Shown: positions 28,662 through 42,105, numbered from the stretch's first letter. The stretch is DNA of 64,000 nt from Escallonia rubra (GCA_033065855.1 JAVXUO010001141.1:124001-188000); one strand, 5' to 3'. Program-made: numbers and translations. Notes: generated by a model from the letters alone, not told the origin.

Positions 28662-31254
28662 GAATACACCATGACAGCATGATCAGAGTAAGCCCGTTGC
28701 CCCAGCCACAGGTCCAAGCCCTTACTGAATCCCACAAGGTGCGTTAAGAGACGCGTAGAGAACCTGACAGCGGTGAGGGTTGCCCCGGTAGCCAACTGCC
28801 AGGTGGACTAGATGCGATGCCCTCCAAAGACCTGCTCCCATCTCGGAGTGACCCGGGGGTCATCGTCTTGGGGGCGCCGATGATCATCGGTAATGTGAGT
28901 GGACCTGGTCCCAACTCAATGTCTAGTGTCATGCAAGTCACCCCAGACGGCGATAACTTTGTGGTAACCAGCCTATCCCGCTACGAAGGGTCCTCGTGCC
29001 GGAGCACTGCGAGCGGAGCCCCCCGGAATGAAGACGGCGATAACTTTGTGGTAACGAGCCTATCCCGCTGCGAAGGGTCCTCGTGCCGGAGCACTGCGAG
29101 CGGAGCCCCCCGGAATGAAGACGGCGATAGCTTTGTGGTAACGAGCCTATCCCGCTGCGAAGGGTCCTCGTGCCGGAGCACTGCGAGCGGAGCCCCCCGA
29201 ATGTTGCACACTCCGGAGAGTGAGTCAAAGCATGTTCCACATCATTGGCGTGGGCACATGGTGTGGTGAATGAGCGTGGTGCCCGGAGGCATGTAACATG
29301 ATTATGGCGCACAGGCTCAGCGACTACCGTCGCGAGGGATGTTTGAGCATTGCAAACCATAGCGGGTTTGAGTGCGATAAGTGAACAAAGTGTCAAAGAG
29401 CCCTTACCCCGAGCTTGGGGTGGTCGACCCCTTGTGCATGGGGTGGCCGACCCTCCTCCGAAGACAATGTGGCCGACCCCCTTTTGAGGGTAAAGGCATG
29501 TTAAGTCTATTCCATGTATTTTTGTAAGGGAAATGGAGCCAAAGTTGCTACTTTGGCGACGAAAAATATACATCGTCATGAATTGCTGTGAAAGGATGAT
29601 GGTGAATGCACGTGACTTGGACGCGCACTTTGACCAGTTCGATGCTTTGAAAAATTAACCGTTGAATGCGTCGATGTGTCGCGCAAAATAGGACCCCCAG
29701 TGGGCCCTTAGGTGCGACCAAAGTAGGTTAGGAACACATAGTCATATATAAATTAGCATCACGATGAATATGTGAATGTATTTATATGTTAGTACAGTGC
29801 AAAAAAAATGTACTAGGAAGTACTCTTACCGTTCCTATGTATGTGAGCTTGTTCCGTAACAGTATATTCCAAAACAAGTTATTGGTTTTTACATTACTAC
29901 ATAATTCATGAACATGATTCTTTCTGTTACTAATTGAAAGAATTTATCGGACCCACCATTCTATTAAAGCGTTTTCATTTTTTATTGAACAATCACCTGA
30001 AAATACTATTTGAGCCGCCGTCCTTAGTCTCATTTGCAGTTTCACCAACACAGTTGAACGCGTCTGGTATAGTCGCTTGTCATTCTCTCATTTCTATTAA
30101 CTAGGGCAGGCAAACCTGGTTTTGCATCCTCAATACTAACACTATGTAGTTGATTGAGATTTCTTTTTTAATATAAATTGACAAACTTTAGCCAGAATTC
30201 TCAAGGGGAATAAGAGGTCTTGTTAGCACATCATGGTTACGCAACTTTGACAGCTATTAGGTCCTATTTTTTTAGATATGCCAGCAAATATTCAATGGTC
30301 AACGTTCAACACTGTTACTCCATTATACTAGGAGTGCACGGTCCAAGTTACATGCTGCACCTTTTTTCTTGAAAATACTCGAAGTGTTAGCAACGACGCC
30401 TCCCCTTTAGACAATGAATTTGGTAGTGCGTCGCTTCGCTCTGGGATCAGCCTTTATAATCCCTTAGGGGCTGGGGGTGCGGCCCGAGCTTCTTCACCTT
30501 TATAAGCGGGGGTGAGGGGGCCAAGGCTTTCCCCTTGGGTGTTCAACCCTAGTTTTCCCCCTTCAATGGGTCAGTTAGCCAAGGGGCGCCTTATCCTCGC
30601 CCCTCTAGGGTCTCTTCTCTTGCTAGGGGCTCCATGCCCTGTAACTTTCGTCGTCCCGCCCTAGCGCTGCGACGCCCGACAGCATCTAAATGTCATCTCT
30701 TGCTACACGCCCTTAGCACTGCTTCCCTCAATCACACCCATGCATTGTTCCTGTATCATGTGCTCTTGCACAACACCCATTGATCGCGTCCCTCGTGCCT
30801 TCTTCATTGAGTATGCACATGGCACTAGGAATACCCCACCGCGTACATGCATGTGCAACTTAAACAAAGGTGCACCCAACACTCCGCCACATTAAGACGC
30901 TCCTGGCGTTGGTCCATCTCTTCTCCATACTATGCACACTTTGCTTTGGTCGTGGAACATGCTTTGACCTGCTTTATGGAGTGTGCCGCATCCTTTAGAA
31001 TACACGGGACACTACCTCAAGAAGCACCGAGTGCCCTAGGATAGGAACTCATCTTCCAGTTAGATACGCAACTCCCTTACGACATTGCCTTGGCGCGCTC
31101 TCAGAACGTCGGCACAAGGACTTTCGCTGGATTGTTGAGTCCCCCATAACACTATTTCTATCAAGGAGCTCTGAGTGCTTTAGCATACAAGCTCCCCTTT
31201 TGCTAGATAGGCAACTCATCTGATGCACCACATTATCCTATCTGGTAAGTTACT
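28662..31254. other. decayed repetitive DNA, GC-rich in part
   Basis: 28680-29480 is markedly GC-richer than the surroundings and holds an 87-bp tandem repeat. 29580-30400 is AT-rich and featureless. 30400-31254 shares words (GGGACACTACCT, CGAGTGC) with 37165-37300, across the LTR element at 31255-37157, so the two flanks are one older repeat split by that insertion. No gene is supported. Confidence 0.6.
28946..29206. repeat. 87-bp tandem repeat, three copies
   Basis: Units start GACGGCGATA at 28946, 29033 and 29120, nearly identical. 87 is a multiple of three, so both strands stay open and read as 29-residue repeats (+: DGDNFVVTSLSR...; -: GGLRSQCSGTRT...). No start signal or family supports translation. 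Confidence 0.93.
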
Positions 31255-33328
31255 TGTAATACTCCAAAAATTTTCTTTTCCGTGTACGAAATTAGTATTT
31301 TTTTAATAAATAAGTTTGTGGTCTTTTGTTAAAAATAAGAAAATGGTTTGGGATTGTTTCTGAAATTTTCAATCAAATGAAAAGTGGTTTCATTCGAATC
31401 AAAATGAAGGGAAATGGTGTTTTGGAGTTTCTGAAGTTTTCGGTCGAATTAAAAGTTTTAATTCGAATGAAAATAAGTTTTCGGTCGAATGAAAATAGTT
31501 TGGCTTCGAATGAAAATGGGTTTCGCTTCGAATGAAAAGATTTTTGTGTGTAAAATGACGGTCGAATGCAACAAAAAAACAAATTTCCTGAAGTTTTCAG
31601 TCGATGAGCAGTAACTTTGAGTCGAATTAATAGTACTTTCGGTCGAATTAAAATTCATTTTCGGTCGAATTGAAAAAAAAAAATTTAGCCATTTTCATTT
31701 CTGTTGGTTTCGGTCGAATGAAACCAATACTTTCGATCGAATGCAAACTTGATTTTTTGTCCCATATAAATAGTCCTCTTATTTCCTCTCTAGCCTTTTT
31801 GGAGTTCTTTATTCCTTTTTCTCTTGCGGTGGAGAGAGAGAGAAAGAGAGAGAAGGGTTGAGAAGTTTGTTTCATTTTTCCCTTGCGGTGGACAGACAGA
31901 GAGAGAGAAGGCTTGGGAAGTTTGTTCCCTTTACCCTTGCAGTAGAAAGAGAGAAAAGAGAAGGTTTGGGAAGCTCTTGTTTTATAAAGTGGTGCTTGAG
32001 GATTTGCATTCTTAAAGACTTGATTAAGGTAAGGGTTTATTTTCGAAATTCGAATCAGCGATGGACCAATCACTCATGTAAGTCCTTAGTTTCTTTTTGA
32101 AATCCGAACTTCTTCAAATGGAGTGAAATGATTCTTCTTCTCCTTTTGATTGAACTTTGTTATGAATGACTTGTTCTCAATGCTATGATTTGTGGAAATA
32201 AAATTTCATTGAATTTGTTTGACCTCAGAATTTGACATATTGATATCGTTCGTTTCAGTGATTTATGATTGTTATTATTTCGTAAACTCCACTTATTGTT
32301 TGACAAGTCCGTTATTTGATAATATTATTTTGAAGCCTTTGAATATGGTTTGACATGTCCGATATTTGATAACGGTTATTTTGAAATTTTATTTTGGTAA
32401 CTTTATGAGCCATGTCACAGTGTATGTGACTTATTTCCGACTTACCCACGTGGAGTCAAACGTGGGCTAGCTCAAGGGAGTTGAGCTAGAGATCGCGATC
32501 TTACTTTCTGAACCGGCCTCATATGTCAGGAATGACGTATGTGACCACTTTCTGAATGGCTCTCTAGTGTCCGTCTCTGTACTCAGATATATTTTGACAT
32601 TTGATATTTGGTCTGCCAGTGTCTGTCTCCGTACTCAGATATATTTTGACATTTGATATTTGGTCTGGTAGTGTCTGTTTCCGTGCTCAGTCTGCTAGTG
32701 TCTGTTTTCGTGCTCAGATATATTTCGACATTTGATATTTGGTCTAACCTCTGTTCAGTTGAAACTGGTGTGTCTTTGAAATCTCGTCTTTCAGACATAT
32801 TTTGACATATGAAATCTGGTTTGATTTTCCGTTCCGTTGAAACATTTTGTGCTTCCAAAATTTTGTTCCTCATATATTTTTGTTTCTGTTTAATTGGTCC
32901 TTTGAGCGACCTTACTGGGCATTTGGCTCATTCCCTTAATGTTTTTTCCTTTCAAGTGATTAGTATGTGGGATTTCAGATTTGAAAGGCTAGCTGTGTGA
33001 CCAAGAGTTAGATGCCTTATTTCAGAGTTAGTATTGACATTTAAGTGTATTTAATCAAGACAAGTTGGTATTACTTAGGTTTTGTTTTGAAACTCCGTGT
33101 TGGAGAAATTTTTGGATTGTATAAAAGTTTTGGCACCTATAACAGTTATTGATATACTCTTGGGAGTTATTAGTGTATGCTCTGAATGACCGTTTGGAAT
33201 ATTTATGATATTTTAAAGTTTTCTGATTTCGTTTGGGAGACTTCTAATAATTTAAAGGTTTCCTCCAAATTCCGTTTATTCGACCGTTTACGCTCCGGGA
33301 ATTTTAATTAATTTTTCGGGGCGTTACA
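31255..33328 (+). repeat. 5' LTR of the LARD-like element
   Basis: U3 carries many copies of a TTCGGTCGAAT-type word (31375-31740), then TATAAATAG at 31765 and a GA-rich leader. It has about 150 bp more than the 3' LTR, owing to extra copies of short internal repeats (31885-31925 and 32590-32750). Confidence 0.94.
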
Positions 33329-35234
33329 GAATGGTATCAGAGCTTAGGTATGAGATTATGTAGACTCCTAAACCTAAGATATATGTGATTGGGATTAAAC
33401 CTTGAAAAGGTGGAATAAGTTTGGGGAATTTATTTCCTATTAGATTATAAGATTGAGATTTGGCCATAAACTTTAGATTTGGGTTGAGTACGCAATCATA
33501 GAACGAATGTTAGTTGTCTTTGGAATTCAAATATTTTCCCTATTAATCAAGGATAATAATTGAAGGATAGGACTATGATCTTTGGATGTTTATGAGTAAC
33601 TCTATCAGATAGTGTATGGAAAAAGGTTGTGATCTCAGGAAATAATTGATATAGTAACAGAGACTTCGTGCGGAATTTGAAAGGAAGATTTGGCATTACT
33701 AGATCATAATGCCCCATTAGTATAGATTACGGATATTTAAGAGTTGACATAATTTTCTGGATATGAAACACTTTGTGGTTATTTTGAAGGTATGGACTGG
33801 ACTGATTGTATTCCAATAATGCCAAGATGGATTGCTTTAGAAAATATGATGATTATGATCTTCTGGCGAATAACTCTGAAAACTAGAAGCTATCTGTAAA
33901 GTCTGTGACTGAGATATATAAATGATGTGATAGTTAAAGGCTTAAAATTTGGTGGATGCGCGATATATGTGAAATTAAGAATAATATGTTTTTCTCTTTG
34001 ATAAATTGGATAATAGTTTGAACTAGTTTGCTTTGAGGTATCAGGGTGCGCAGCGAAGCGTGGTGACCTTTGGTATGACGAGTAAGTGCTTATTGATATT
34101 GGTTATTCATATCGGCTAAGTCGATGTAGTATGCTTCAAATGTTTTATGATGGTTTTGATTTTGATGTCAGAATAAAATTAGATGGGGGAAAATATTGAT
34201 CATTAGGTGATCTCATGGTTTGATTATTGAATTGCTTAGACATTTTGTGGTTTTAATTTAGTTAAGCCTTAGATTTTGAGTTTTTGATCTTTTGTAGTTG
34301 AAAAGTATGGGCAAGAAGTTGGGCTTGATGTTGCCTTAAGAAACCGTGTGTTTGAAGTAATAAAATGTTTTTGGAGTATAGAATCTTGGGATATTCGATG
34401 TTGATGATTTGATCATGGATAATCATATTTAAAAGTCTAACAATGTGGGTGAAGCTTTGGACAGAAGGCGTACAAAGAGTTTAGCAACTTTGGTTATGAG
34501 TTAAACTCAGTTATCAGCGAAATATTATTAAGGACGTGTTTGAATGGCTCTATTGTGATTTTGTGCGGGCGTAAATTTTTTATTTGAAGATTATAGAGTA
34601 TAAATCATTTGTGATTAATATGAAGATTGGTTATTACTTTTGGTGTACGATTGAAGTTAAGCGTGTCACTGTTAGGCATTGTACCAAGGCTATGATTTGA
34701 TGTGTTATCATAATGGTGCAACGTGAGCCTGTCGGTATTGTATTGGTTTCAGATAATTTGAATTTTGACTGGGGTAACTTAATTCAACGTGTTTCATTTG
34801 TTAGCCAAGTATAGATACTTTGAGAGCAATCTGAATATATTTTGGGGATGGTGATGACAATGGAGGTTAAAAAGCTTAAGTTTGAATTTCGTAAAACGCA
34901 TCATATGGGATGTGAAATTGCTTAGTACTTGGTACACCTCAGGCAAAGTTAAACGAGTTATCCAAATTGTGTAAAGTATATGATTTGGTATATTATCAGA
35001 GTAGCGCAGTGGAGGTGTTATGTATTGAAGATTGATTTCATTTATTGAAATTTTGAATGCCGTAATTGTAGCTCAGTCCATTTCGTAGGCTAGTTAAGCC
35101 ATGCATGTTTCGAAGTCAGAAGTTGAGTTACTAGTATGAGGAATGTATTGACTCGTGTTGGAAAGCAAGAAGTTAGTTGATGATTAGGGAACATTTTAAA
35201 TTTCAAGGACTAAATTTTTTTAAGGAGGGGAGAA
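33329..35234 (+). other. internal region of the LARD-like element, non-coding
   Basis: Begins with the PBS and ends with the PPT. AT-rich; no frame resembling capsid, protease, reverse transcriptase or integrase was seen on either strand. Confidence 0.85.
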
Positions 35235-37157
35235 TGTAATAACCCGAAAATTTTCTTTTCCTTGTGCGAAATTAATATTTTTTTAAATAAATAAGTTTGT
35301 GGTCTTTTGTTAAAATTAAGAAAATTATTTGGATTGTTTCTGAAATTTTCGGTCGAATGAAAAGTGGTTTCATTCGAATCAAAATGAAGGGAAATGGTGT
35401 TTTGGAGTTTCTGAAGTTTTCGGTCGAATTAAAAGTTTTAATTCGAATGAAAACAAGTTTTCGGTCGAATGAAAATAGTTTGGCTTCGAATGAAAATGGG
35501 TTTCGCTTCGAATGAAAAGATTTGTGTGTGTAAAATGAGCTACTGAAGTTTTCGGTCGAATGCAAAAAAAAAATATCTGAAGTTTTTTGTCGATGAGCAG
35601 TAACTTTGAGTCGAATGAATAGTACTTTTCGGTCGAATTGAATTTTTTTTTGAACCATTTTCACTTCTGTTGGTTTCGGTCGAATGAAACCATTATTTTC
35701 GGTCGAATGCAAACTTGATTTTTTGTCCCATATAAATAGTCATCTTATTTCCTCTCTAGCCTTTTTGGATTCTCTATTCCTTTTTCCCTTGCGGTGGAGA
35801 GAGAGAGAGAGAGATAGAAGGCTTGGGAAGTTTGTTCCCTTTACCCTTGCGGTAGAAAGAGAGAAAAGAGAAGGCTTGGGAAGCTCTTGATTTCTAAAGT
35901 GGTGCTTAAAGATTTGCATTCTTAAAGACTTGATTAAGGTAAGGGTTTATTTTCGAAATTCGAATCAGCGATGGACCAATCATTCATGTAAGTCCTTAGT
36001 TTCTTTTTGAAATCCGAACTTCTTCACATGGAGTGAAGTGATTCTTCTTCTCATTTTGATTGAACTTTGTTATGAATGACTTGTTCTCAATGCTATGATT
36101 TGTGAAAATAAAATTCCGTTGAATTTGTTTGACTTCAGAATTTGACATATTGATATCGTTCGTTTTAGTGATTTATGATTGTTATTATTTCGTAAACTCC
36201 ACTTATTGTTTGACAAGTCCGTTATTTGATAGTGTTATTTTGAAGCCTTTGAATATGGTTTGACATGTCCGATATTTGATAACGGTTATTTTGAGATTTT
36301 ATTTTGGTAACTTTATGAGCCATGTCACAGTGTATGTGACTTATTTTCGACTTAGCCACGTGGAGTGAAACGTGGGCTAGCTCAGGGGAGTTAAGCTAGA
36401 GATCCCGATCTTACTTTCTGAACCGGCCTCATATGTCAGGAATGACGTATGTGACCACTTTCTGAATGACTCTCTAGTATCCGTCTATGTACTCAGATAT
36501 ATTTTGACATTTGATATTTGGTCTGCTAGTGTCCGTCTCCGTACTCAGATATATTTCAGCATTTGATATTTGGTTTGACCTCTGGTTAGTTGAAACTAGT
36601 GTGTCTTTGAAATCTTGTCTTTCAGACATATTTTGACATTTGAAATCTGGTTTGATTATCCGTTCCGTTGAAACATTTTGTGCTTCCGAAATTTTGTTCC
36701 TCGTATATTTTGTTTATGTTTGATTGGTCCTTTGAGCGACCTTACTGGGCATTTTGCTTATTCCCTTAATATTTTTCCTTTCAAGTGATTAGTAGGTGGG
36801 ATTTCGAATTTGAAAGGCTAGCTGTGTGACCAAGAGTTAGCTGCCTTATTTCAGAGTTAGTATTGACATTTAAGTGTAGTTAATCAAGACAAGTTGGTAT
36901 TACTTAGGTTTTGTTTTAAAACTCCGTGTTGGAGAAATTTTTGGATTGTATAAAAGCTTCGGGCCCTATAACAGTTATTGATATACTCTTGGGAGTTATT
37001 AGTGTATGCTCTGAATGACCGTTTGGAATATTTATGATATTTTAAAGTTTTCTGATTTCGTTTGGGAGACTTCTAATAATTTTAAGGTTTCCTCCGAATT
37101 TCGTTTATTCGACCGTTTACGCTCCGGGAATTTTAATTAATTTTTCGGGGCGTTACA
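35235..37157 (+). repeat. 3' LTR of the LARD-like element
   Basis: Colinear with 31255-33328, with TATAAATAG at 35731 and the same TTCGGTCGAAT array. It has one fewer GTGTCYGTCTCCGTACTCAG-type repeat. Confidence 0.94.
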
Positions 37158-37343
37158 TTACTCATTCAGGACACTGTCTCGACGCATGGGGTAGGCGACT
37201 CCTTTGTGACATTGACTCAATATTTGGGTAGGTGACTTATATAGGACACTACCTTGATGCACTCCGAGTGCTTTGGCACGAGGACTTACCACGGGATATA
37301 TGATTTTTCTAGAACATTACCTTTGTAAGTGTGATTATGTGAC

Positions 37344-40300
37344 TGTCATGGGGTGACTTTCGCATAGGCCAATCACCTATAACTTGAGGCAAGGCTCCTG
37401 GGTTGGTGGAAAGAGGGGAGAGTAGCCAGTGTGCTTCTTGATAAAAAACTATGAACAATGGCATTTTTGTGAATGTGGGAACTGGTTTTTGGTAAGAATC
37501 TTGGTGTGCGTGCTTTAGGATGGACACGAATATCAAATGGAGATTGTAGTGTGGATCATTATGGTACATAGAGCTTATGGCATGAAATTTGATGTGATTA
37601 GAGTCTTCAAAGGGGTAACTGTGACTTCCCATACAGGGTAGCGTCAAATACTGTCGCTTTGGACTTTGCTCTAAAAGGTACTATAAGGGGAGCATCGTAG
37701 TACGTGGGCATTGACTTCACCACTCCCTGTGCTTTTATGGGCAGCCATGGGGCATCAAGTGAGCGACTCAATGGAACTTGGGGCATGCTTTAGAACATTG
37801 AAAAATATGCTTGAAAGCTTCTATTTTAGAAAGTCCTTCTTGGTGGACATCGCCGACGGTGTGCGCCACTCTTGGGGCAGAGGCTGGAGATATGCACCCG
37901 TTATACCCCATATTATACTCAACCACATTGGGCATGCATAATGTGGCAGATTGGGCTATTAGTGTGCTTGCCCACCATGTGCCAAGGTGAGCATTGTCTT
38001 GGGTTCGACACACTCAATGGATGGACGGTAGTGGAGACATATTTGGTGGCAGGATGTAGTGCTTCAAGTGCGGGTATTAAAGTTGTTGGCATGGTGCTAA
38101 GGTAGGATGAGCTATTCTTGATGATGACCACATTAAGACATGTCAAACAATCTTAGAGCCAAGCTAGACAAGTGGGCATATTGTCATGCACGACAAGCAG
38201 TACGTCGGGCGCGTTAGCACTGCGTTGGCACACTACCGCGCATGCAGGCACGTCGTTCGTTTATGTTGGCATATGTCTAGTACATAGAGACACATTAGAC
38301 AAGATCGCGTGCACAGAATTTTGGATGTGCACATTAAGCATGACAAATGGAACATTAGTGCACTGAGTGCGAAGTGTTGTGGCATCAGGCTTTGTGGGTG
38401 CACTTATGTCGAATCTTAAGATGATCATTGTTTTTAGTCTCTTGAGACCATATCATGATTTTGTTATTCGTCTAAGGTCATAAATAAGCTTGGGCATGAT
38501 TTGTATGAATGGATGGTATTAGTGTGCTTCCAGATAAAATAGCATTGCCTTGTATAAAAGATGGTGGTTCATGACAAGGCCCGCATATTTTTGTGCCGTA
38601 GCGGAACGGTCGTGAGGATTCATGACACCCGCAGCCTACTTGTGTATGCTCAGCCTTCAAGCTCTTACTTATGTGGTTTGTCTTACACGATGAATTTGGT
38701 AGCAACCAAAAAGTTGTGTGCAGGTTTCTTGAACAGAGTTGAAATGGAGTGTGATCCTAAACAACACTTTATGTCCAGAGGAAGTAGGTTGGAAGGATCC
38801 TTTGCAAATGAAGGTGCTACTTTGGTAAGAGCTTGGCTCATGCAGAGCCTTCACTTGGTGGGGTGTTTGAGCATGGCATGTGTGGAGCCTACGAGAGTTT
38901 GGCCCATATGGGGAAAGATGGATGGAAATGAGTAGCCGTGGGGGCGTTTTGCACATGAGGTGTATTCTTCACTTGAACCAAAGAGGTATTCGTTGAAAAT
39001 AATGGTTGATTGTTGTAATACATAGCCAAGTTTAGTGATGGGCGTCCAGGAATGAGCAGTTTGTTGTGGGAGCAAAGTTATAGGGGTGTTGCAACAAGTC
39101 AACAGTTGCCGATCATTAAAAACATTAATGGATCAAGTGGGGAGGATGTCATATGATGACTGTGACAATGACAAACAAGGGTCTTTGCCTGTCAATGACA
39201 AACAAGGACATTTGCCTGTCAATGAAGGTAATATTGATGACTCAAGTGGGGGAGGATGTTAGTGGGTGACTTTGGCATAGGTTAATCACCCGTAACTTAA
39301 GGCAAGGTCTCCGGCGTTAGTGGTAAGAGGAAAGAGTACTCGGTGTGCTTCTTGATTAAATACTATGAGCAATGACAGCTTTGTAATTGTAGGATAAAGT
39401 TCTTGGCAAGAATCTCAATGTGCGTGTGTGGGATGGACATAAACATTGAATGGAGATTGTAGTGTGGATCACATATCTTTACGACATACAATTTTAATGT
39501 GATTATAGTCTTTAAAAGGGGCATTATGAATCCTCGAACATGATAAAGTCTACTATTGTCACTTCGGATTTTGCTCCTTAGGGTACTATAAAGGGGAGAA
39601 TGGTAGTTTGTTGGCATTGACTCCATCGCTGTCAACCCCCCCCCCCCCCCCCCCCTCGCCCCCAACCCAGAAGCAGAAGTTCACATGCTATTTCAAAATA
39701 TTCTTACTTACAGGTATAAGAACGTAACCTCAAAGATGTATTCAAAGCTCTAAAATGTAGTCCAAATTAAAGCACTCGCATTAACCACCACTCGTGGTAA
39801 CTATAGCAGAAGCCAAAATACAAACAAACATTATCCGAACTTAGTCCCCAATCTAACTAAAATTCATGAACTATTCCAAATTCTTGTTCTCCAAAGCCAA
39901 AATAAAAGTCTTGAAGCAAAGTAAAAACTCCAAGCTCTTCTATAGCTATTAACCTTTTCCTAAATATCTACTTAATTACCTGAAATGAGAGGAGAAAGAG
40001 AAATGAGCACGAAGCTCAGTAGAAACAAGACATACATACATACCCACAGGGTACAACGTTGGTCTCCAATGAGGTATAATTAGTTTAAAAAGGCAACATA
40101 TAGAATTGAAATGAAAGGTGCAAGGACGATAAATATTCTTAGAACGACATATATTCTAATGGGGATATTGAACCCAGAAAAGATCAATTCAAAGTCAAAG
40201 AAAAATTAAACTAATAACCAAATACAACCATGTGAAACGTGAGTGTAAATCATGTTAACCTAAGTACACAAAGGTTCCAAGTTCAAAGTTTGCATACCGG

Positions 40301-42105
40301 TTTCAATTTCTATTCATATCACTGCATCATGTTGATCCAAGCACGTGAACATTCTAAATACTAGTTCTATCCAAAAAGGGTCCAATGTACATCAAAATAT
40401 CTCAAAGGCATAATACCATACACAATAAAGTATCAAAAAGTTTACAAGCAATTAAGATGAATATTTCAAATGATTTCATAAGATACTAAATATTGGGTTA
40501 AAATAAAGAGAAAAAGTGTAAAATTGCAAGTCGAATAAAACAAATAGAATTCGTACGAGACTTTTGTATTTCAAAGAAGTTGCGTGGATTTAGGAGACAA
40601 AAAGGACGAACAATGAGAATCGGCGATAGGCATGATTAGTTACACACACAACACATTTGCTGAACTTAACATCAGCTTTTGAGGTTTCCGTGCAAATATG
40701 ATGGTCAAAGATTGACAATAGTGACTAAAGACAAATTTTATCATTAATGGATAAACGATATTAGTCAAGGGGATAATGCTACTGAGGTGGATAAGTACAT
40801 GAAACCATTACCACAAATTATGCAACTATCTTCGCAAAGTTGTGCAAGCCTCCAATAACATGGACTAAAGAATCAAATTAACTCATGTATATGTAAGCTA
40901 TATAAGCAAAGCTCTAGATAGATTCAAATCCTCCTCATAATAAACTTGGTTAAGGATTACTTCTCAATTATGGGCTTCTCTTTCTTACTCTCTCTCTTTA
41001 AGACGAAACTCCTTTTGTCGATAAAACACAAACCGATTAATCCATATTTCTCTAAACTTGGTAAATAACCCAAAAGATCTTTGAAAATCACTTACTCAAA
41101 AGTATCCCCAAGGTTACTAAAATTACTATTATAAGCTAAAACATAAATTTATAATAGATTTTTTGAAGTCTGACAACCATCCCATGTGCTTTCATGGGCA
41201 GGAGCATTAAGTGAGCGACTCAAGGGTTGGGGCAAGCTTAAAAGCATTGGAGATATGCTCGAAAGCTTCCACGTAAGAAAGTCCTTCTCCATGGACACCG
41301 CAGACGGGGTGTGTTATTCATGGGTCAGAGGCTATAGAGATGCACCCGCTATGACTCGGATTATATCAACCACATTGGGCATGCATATTATGGTCGATTG
41401 GGCTATTGGTGTGTTTGCGAACCATGTGCAAACGTGAGCATTGTCTTCAGTTCGACATGTTCACTGGACGAACTACAGTGAAGACATGCTTGATGGTAGC
41501 ATATGGTGCCTCATGTATGGGTATTACCGCTGTTGGCATGGTGCTTAGGTAGGCTAAGTTATTCTTAATCATGGCCACATTAAGACAAGTGAAGCAAGGC
41601 TTAGAGCCAAGTTAGACAAGTGGCCATGTTGTTTGGCCCGACAGGCACTACGTCGGGCGTGTTAGCACGGTGCTGCGATGGCACACGGCCGCACATGGGG
41701 GCACGTTGTTGGTGTATATTGGCAAATATCTAGTATACAAAGGATAATAGATACGACCTTGCGCATGGAATGATATGCATGATGAAATGCATGTTTGTGC
41801 AATGAGTGCAAAGCCTAGTGGCATGGGGTGTTGTGAGCTTATCTATGTGAGAATCTTGACATGATCATTATGTGCAGTCTCTTGAAACCTTATCGAGATG
41901 TTGCTATTCATCTAAGCTCATCAGTATGCTTTGGCGTGATTTTAATGCATAGCTAGTATAAATGTGCTTACAGAGAAAATAATGTTGCCTTGTCTAAAAC
42001 ATGGTGGTTAATGACACGAAGTAGGTTATGAATGTCATGAAGCATCACGATCATTCCGTTGTGGCATGAAAATGCAAGGGTCGTGACACTAGTCTACGTG
42101 CTCCA
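37344..42105 (+). mobile_element. probable older LTR-type element with ~1.3-kb direct repeats
   Basis: 37344-~38650 (TGTCATGGGGTGACTTT...) repeats, diverged, as 39257-39636 plus 41172-~42105, the second copy broken by 1.5 kb of unrelated DNA. A purine run (AAGTGGGGGAGGA) lies immediately before 39257, as a PPT should. Each copy has an ACTATAA TATA-like word. The 600-bp middle has no coding frame. No target duplication or PBS was confirmed, so a tandem duplication is the alternative. Confidence 0.5.
39638..41171. mobile_element. unclassified insertion within the second ~1.3-kb repeat
   Basis: Comparison with 37715-37725 shows 1.5 kb of extra DNA here. CTGTCAACC on the left and CTGACAACC on the right could be a 9-bp target duplication with one change. 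It begins with a C-run (39636-39655) and is otherwise AT-rich. No terminal repeats or ORF recognised. Confidence 0.4.

Larger units (their letters stand above)
31255..37157 (+). mobile_element. complete non-coding LTR retrotransposon (LARD-like)
   Basis: LTRs of 2074 bp (31255-33328) and 1923 bp (35235-37157) both run TGTAATA to GGGGCGTTACA. TTACT lies directly outside both ends (31250-31254, 37158-37162). TGGTATCAGAGC at 33332 is the initiator tRNA-Met PBS, and AAGGAGGGGAGAA ends just before 35235 as polypurine tract. The internal region is only 1.9 kb with no gag or pol reading frame. It must move, if at all, with proteins from another element. Similar LTRs suggest a fairly recent insertion. 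The terminal motifs suit a Ty3/gypsy-type element (inference). Confidence 0.95.

Noticed and set aside
28817-29579. ORFs of 150 and 213 codons on opposite strands
   Set aside because: Produced by the 87-bp repeat in GC-rich DNA; no family similarity seen.
30847-31044. Short ORF in GC-richer repeat DNA
   Set aside because: No start context, no family, and the region is a decayed repeat split by the LTR element.
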